A stretch of 34,204 bases of DNA, from assembly GCA_026710545.1 (NCBI GenBank), contig JAPOQU010000030.1, forward strand, positions 1 to 34,204, given 5' to 3'. Shown here one piece after another: positions 32,459 to 34,204 of the stretch. The DNA is from Gammaproteobacteria bacterium. GTDB lineage: Bacteria > Pseudomonadota > Gammaproteobacteria > Eutrophobiales > Eutrophobiaceae. Numbering within the stretch: position 1 is the first letter of the stretch; each line of letters begins with the position of its first letter. The notes below the pieces were generated by a model. That model saw only the letters and a program-made list of their open reading frames with translations. It did no database searches and was not told the origin of the DNA. Position numbers and translations under genes: made by a program.

Positions 32459-33301
32459 TTGGCGATTGAGCAGAACCAGGATCAGCAGGTCACCGTTTCC
32501 ATTATCATCCTGACCTGGAATTCCGAGCGACAGATCGGCGCCTGTTTAGCGTCTCTTGACCGGGGGCTGAGCGAGTTTCCCTCAGAAGTTATTCTTATTG
32601 ATAACGGTTCACAGGATCAGACCCGCGCCGTAATCAGGGAAGTACTGCCTGACGCGCAGTTGCTGTGCAATCCTGAAAATCGAGGCGTTGCCCCGGCCCG
32701 CAACCAGGGCATCCGACTTGCCCGGGGCAAATATGTGCTTATCCTGGATGACGACACGGTTGTGCAACCGGGAGCCCTGGGCGTTCTCATTCGTTATATG
32801 GAGGCGCAGCCGGAGGTAGGGTTATGCGGCCCCAGACTGACTGACGCTGACGGGAAGCTGCAGTTATCGTGCCGGCGCTTTCCCACCCTCATCGACAAAC
32901 TGGCCCGGCGTCTGCCTGCAATCCTGGGTCAAGAGATAACCCGAAACGCGGAAATGGCGGACTGGGACCACCGGACGGTCCGCGAGGTGGATTACGTGAT
33001 CGGCGCTTGCCAGGTCATTCGCCGCCGCGCTTTACAGGAAGTGGGCCTGCTTGACGAACGTATTTTTTACGGCCCGGAGGACGTCGATATATGCCTGCGC
33101 CTGCAGCAGGCCGGTTGGCGGGTGGTGTATAACCCTGACGCTGTCGTCGTGCATGAGGAACGCAGGATGAGCCGTTCACTCGGGTCCGGCCTGATATGGA
33201 AACATATTTGCGGACTCGGCTATTATTTCTGGAAACACGGTTATTTGTTGTCCCGCCAAAGGTTGTATAACCAATTACCAGGGAATGTCGAACATGGATA
33301 G
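32459..33301 (+). CDS. Family 2 glycosyltransferase (rhamnosyltransferase-like)
   Basis: A 280-residue GT-A fold glycosyltransferase. VTVSIIILTWNSERQIGACLASL, the nucleotide-binding VILIDNGSQDQT and the metal-binding LILDDDTVV are seen; GPEDVDICLRLQQAGWRVVYNPDAVVVHEE is typical of GT2 enzymes such as rhamnosyltransferases. It adds a sugar to the lipid-linked chain in the cytoplasm. The start is uncertain: TTG 32459 is chosen for the GAGGAAGG ahead of it; GTG 32438 is an alternative, and the frame stays open back into the preceding gene. It overlaps the next gene by 8 bases. Confidence 0.88.
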   Translation: MAIEQNQDQQVTVSIIILTWNSERQIGACLASLDRGLSEFPSEVILIDNGSQDQTRAVIREVLPDAQLLCNPENRGVAPARNQGIRLARGKYVLILDDDTVVQPGALGVLIRYMEAQPEVGLCGPRLTDADGKLQLSCRRFPTLIDKLARRLPAILGQEITRNAEMADWDHRTVREVDYVIGACQVIRRRALQEVGLLDERIFYGPEDVDICLRLQQAGWRVVYNPDAVVVHEERRMSRSLGSGLIWKHICGLGYYFWKHGYLLSRQRLYNQLPGNVEHG

Positions 33302-34040
33302 AGTATCCGTTGTCATCCCCAGCTATAACGCTGCATCCTACATAGCGAATGCTTTGGAGTCTGTATTGAACCAGACTTATGACAACCTGGAAGTGATTGT
33401 CGCAGACGATTCCTCGACGGATGGTACTTGTTCAGTTATAAAAAAAATCAAAGACCCGCGCGTAAAGTTGATAGAACGTACGGAGAATGGTGGGGCCGCT
33501 GCTGCACGGAATACAGCTATGCGCGCCGCAAGAGGACGATATATCGCTTTTCTTGATGCGGACGATTATTGGACCTTAGACAAACTGTCGGTGCAAATTA
33601 AGGAAATGCAGGAGAAAGCGGTGAGTTTCTCGTGTACGGACTACATTGTCAGAGCGAAAAACAGGGAGATGTTGCTGGCAATGCCGGAAGAAATAGATTA
33701 CAGGTCGCTCCTGAAAGGAAATGTAATTAATACTTCAACCGTCGTTTATGACACCGATAAGCTCGGGAAACATTACATGCCTGCATTGCCTATGGCAGAA
33801 GATTTTGCAACCTGGTTGAATATGCTCCGCCAGTGCACGACAACTTTAATCATTCGACAGCCCTTGGCGTATCGCATGAGGCGAAAGGACTCGCTTTCTT
33901 CCCGGTTAATACCCATGAAATATTTCACCTACAAGGTATACAGGGAGACACAGGGCTTATCGGTAATAACTTCACTTTACTATCTGCTCAGGGCTTTGCC
34001 GCCGGGGCTGTGGAAGCGCTTGCGCCGAGCTTATATCTAG
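33294..34040 (+). CDS. Family 2 glycosyltransferase (WcaA-like)
   Basis: A 248-residue GT2 protein: VSVVIPSYNAASYIANALESVL, VIVADDSSTDGT and YIAFLDADDYW give the nucleotide and metal sites. It has a C-terminal acidic segment MAEDFATWLNMLR, likely the catalytic-base region (ED motif). ATG 33294 is chosen since AGGGA stands 9 bases upstream; ATG 33285 is directly behind that site. It overlaps the previous gene's end by 8 bases, so translation is coupled. Base composition is more AT-rich than in the sugar transferase. It is the last complete gene in the window. Confidence 0.9.
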   Translation: MDRVSVVIPSYNAASYIANALESVLNQTYDNLEVIVADDSSTDGTCSVIKKIKDPRVKLIERTENGGAAAARNTAMRAARGRYIAFLDADDYWTLDKLSVQIKEMQEKAVSFSCTDYIVRAKNREMLLAMPEEIDYRSLLKGNVINTSTVVYDTDKLGKHYMPALPMAEDFATWLNMLRQCTTTLIIRQPLAYRMRRKDSLSSRLIPMKYFTYKVYRETQGLSVITSLYYLLRALPPGLWKRLRRAYI

Positions 34041-34204
34041 CGAAGCTTCGCCTCATACCGACAAGACATGAAAGGGCTCCGGCTGTCCTCCGAAGTCGGG
34101 TAGACTACGGTTATAACCGCGCAGGCGGTGGGGAGGGCTTGCGCCCTCATGGCAACCGGAGCGAAGACTATGATAACGCAAACCGTCGGTAATCTGCTAC
34201 AAGA
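34041..34204. other. Non-coding tail with two hairpins
   Basis: The perfect palindrome GCGAAGCTTCGC lies at 34040-34051 and a stem GAGGGC/GCCCTC with loop TTGC at 34133-34148. No gene is recognised up to the window end. The first hairpin sits at the glycosyltransferase stop and lacks a T-run. Confidence 0.45.

Noticed and set aside
33833..34192. A 119-codon frame overlapping the end of the last glycosyltransferase
   Set aside because: It overlaps a clear GT2 gene in another frame and has no recognisable motif.

Overview
This is a chromosomal stretch of a proteobacterium, most likely a gammaproteobacterium. The backbone genes (leuA, a family-4 uracil-DNA glycosylase with a gammaproteobacterial-type N-terminus, rimI, cysM, rlmD, galE) are typical of that group, and the backbone is GC-rich. 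No rRNA, tRNA or CRISPR array was seen. The species cannot be named from the sequence alone.

Layout. (1) 1-1067: the end of one LigB/MEMO-type extradiol dioxygenase subunit and a second, apparently non-catalytic one. (2) 1068-1313: a nested hairpin and four tandem 23-bp repeats, just ahead of a defence island. (3) 1314-15259: a same-strand, tightly packed run hsdR - hsdS - RhuM/Fic - hsdM - avs3a - avs3b. It joins a Type I restriction-modification system to an AVAST type 3 (Avs3) STAND nuclease system, and the avs3a part is visibly more AT-rich than the backbone. (4) 15260-18284: a scar-like zone with an orphan antitoxin-like ORF, a 5'-truncated copy of a metallo-beta-lactamase-fold gene, and a minus-strand pair made of a PD-(D/E)XK nuclease-family protein and an unrecognised protein. 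(5) 18285-20884: the complete MBL-fold gene (exported, with a degenerate metal site), an AAA/DUF4143 ATPase, and the remnant of a SlyD-like FKBP. (6) 20900-24774: a leucine-rich leader peptide with a promoter and hairpin, then leuA - udg - rimI - cysM, overlapping or nearly so. (7) 24777-28598: a 3'-5' exonuclease on plus, converging on a minus-strand operon rlmD - L,D-transpeptidase - galE. (8) 28696-30109: two complete VapBC-type toxin-antitoxin modules in tandem, the second behind a 41-nt perfect inverted-repeat operator that carries a textbook promoter. (9) 30144-34040: a polysaccharide locus with a flippase, a phosphoglycosyl transferase and two family-2 glycosyltransferases.

The most notable items are: the fused RM-Avs3 operon and the 23-bp repeats ahead of it; the nuclease plus unknown-protein pair flanked by two versions of the same MBL gene; the leucine leader; and a family of perfect palindromes (162, 22719, 24777, 24860). 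The arms of these palindromes co-vary, and one lies in frame inside the udg coding sequence. All assignments are by reading motifs; no search was run.
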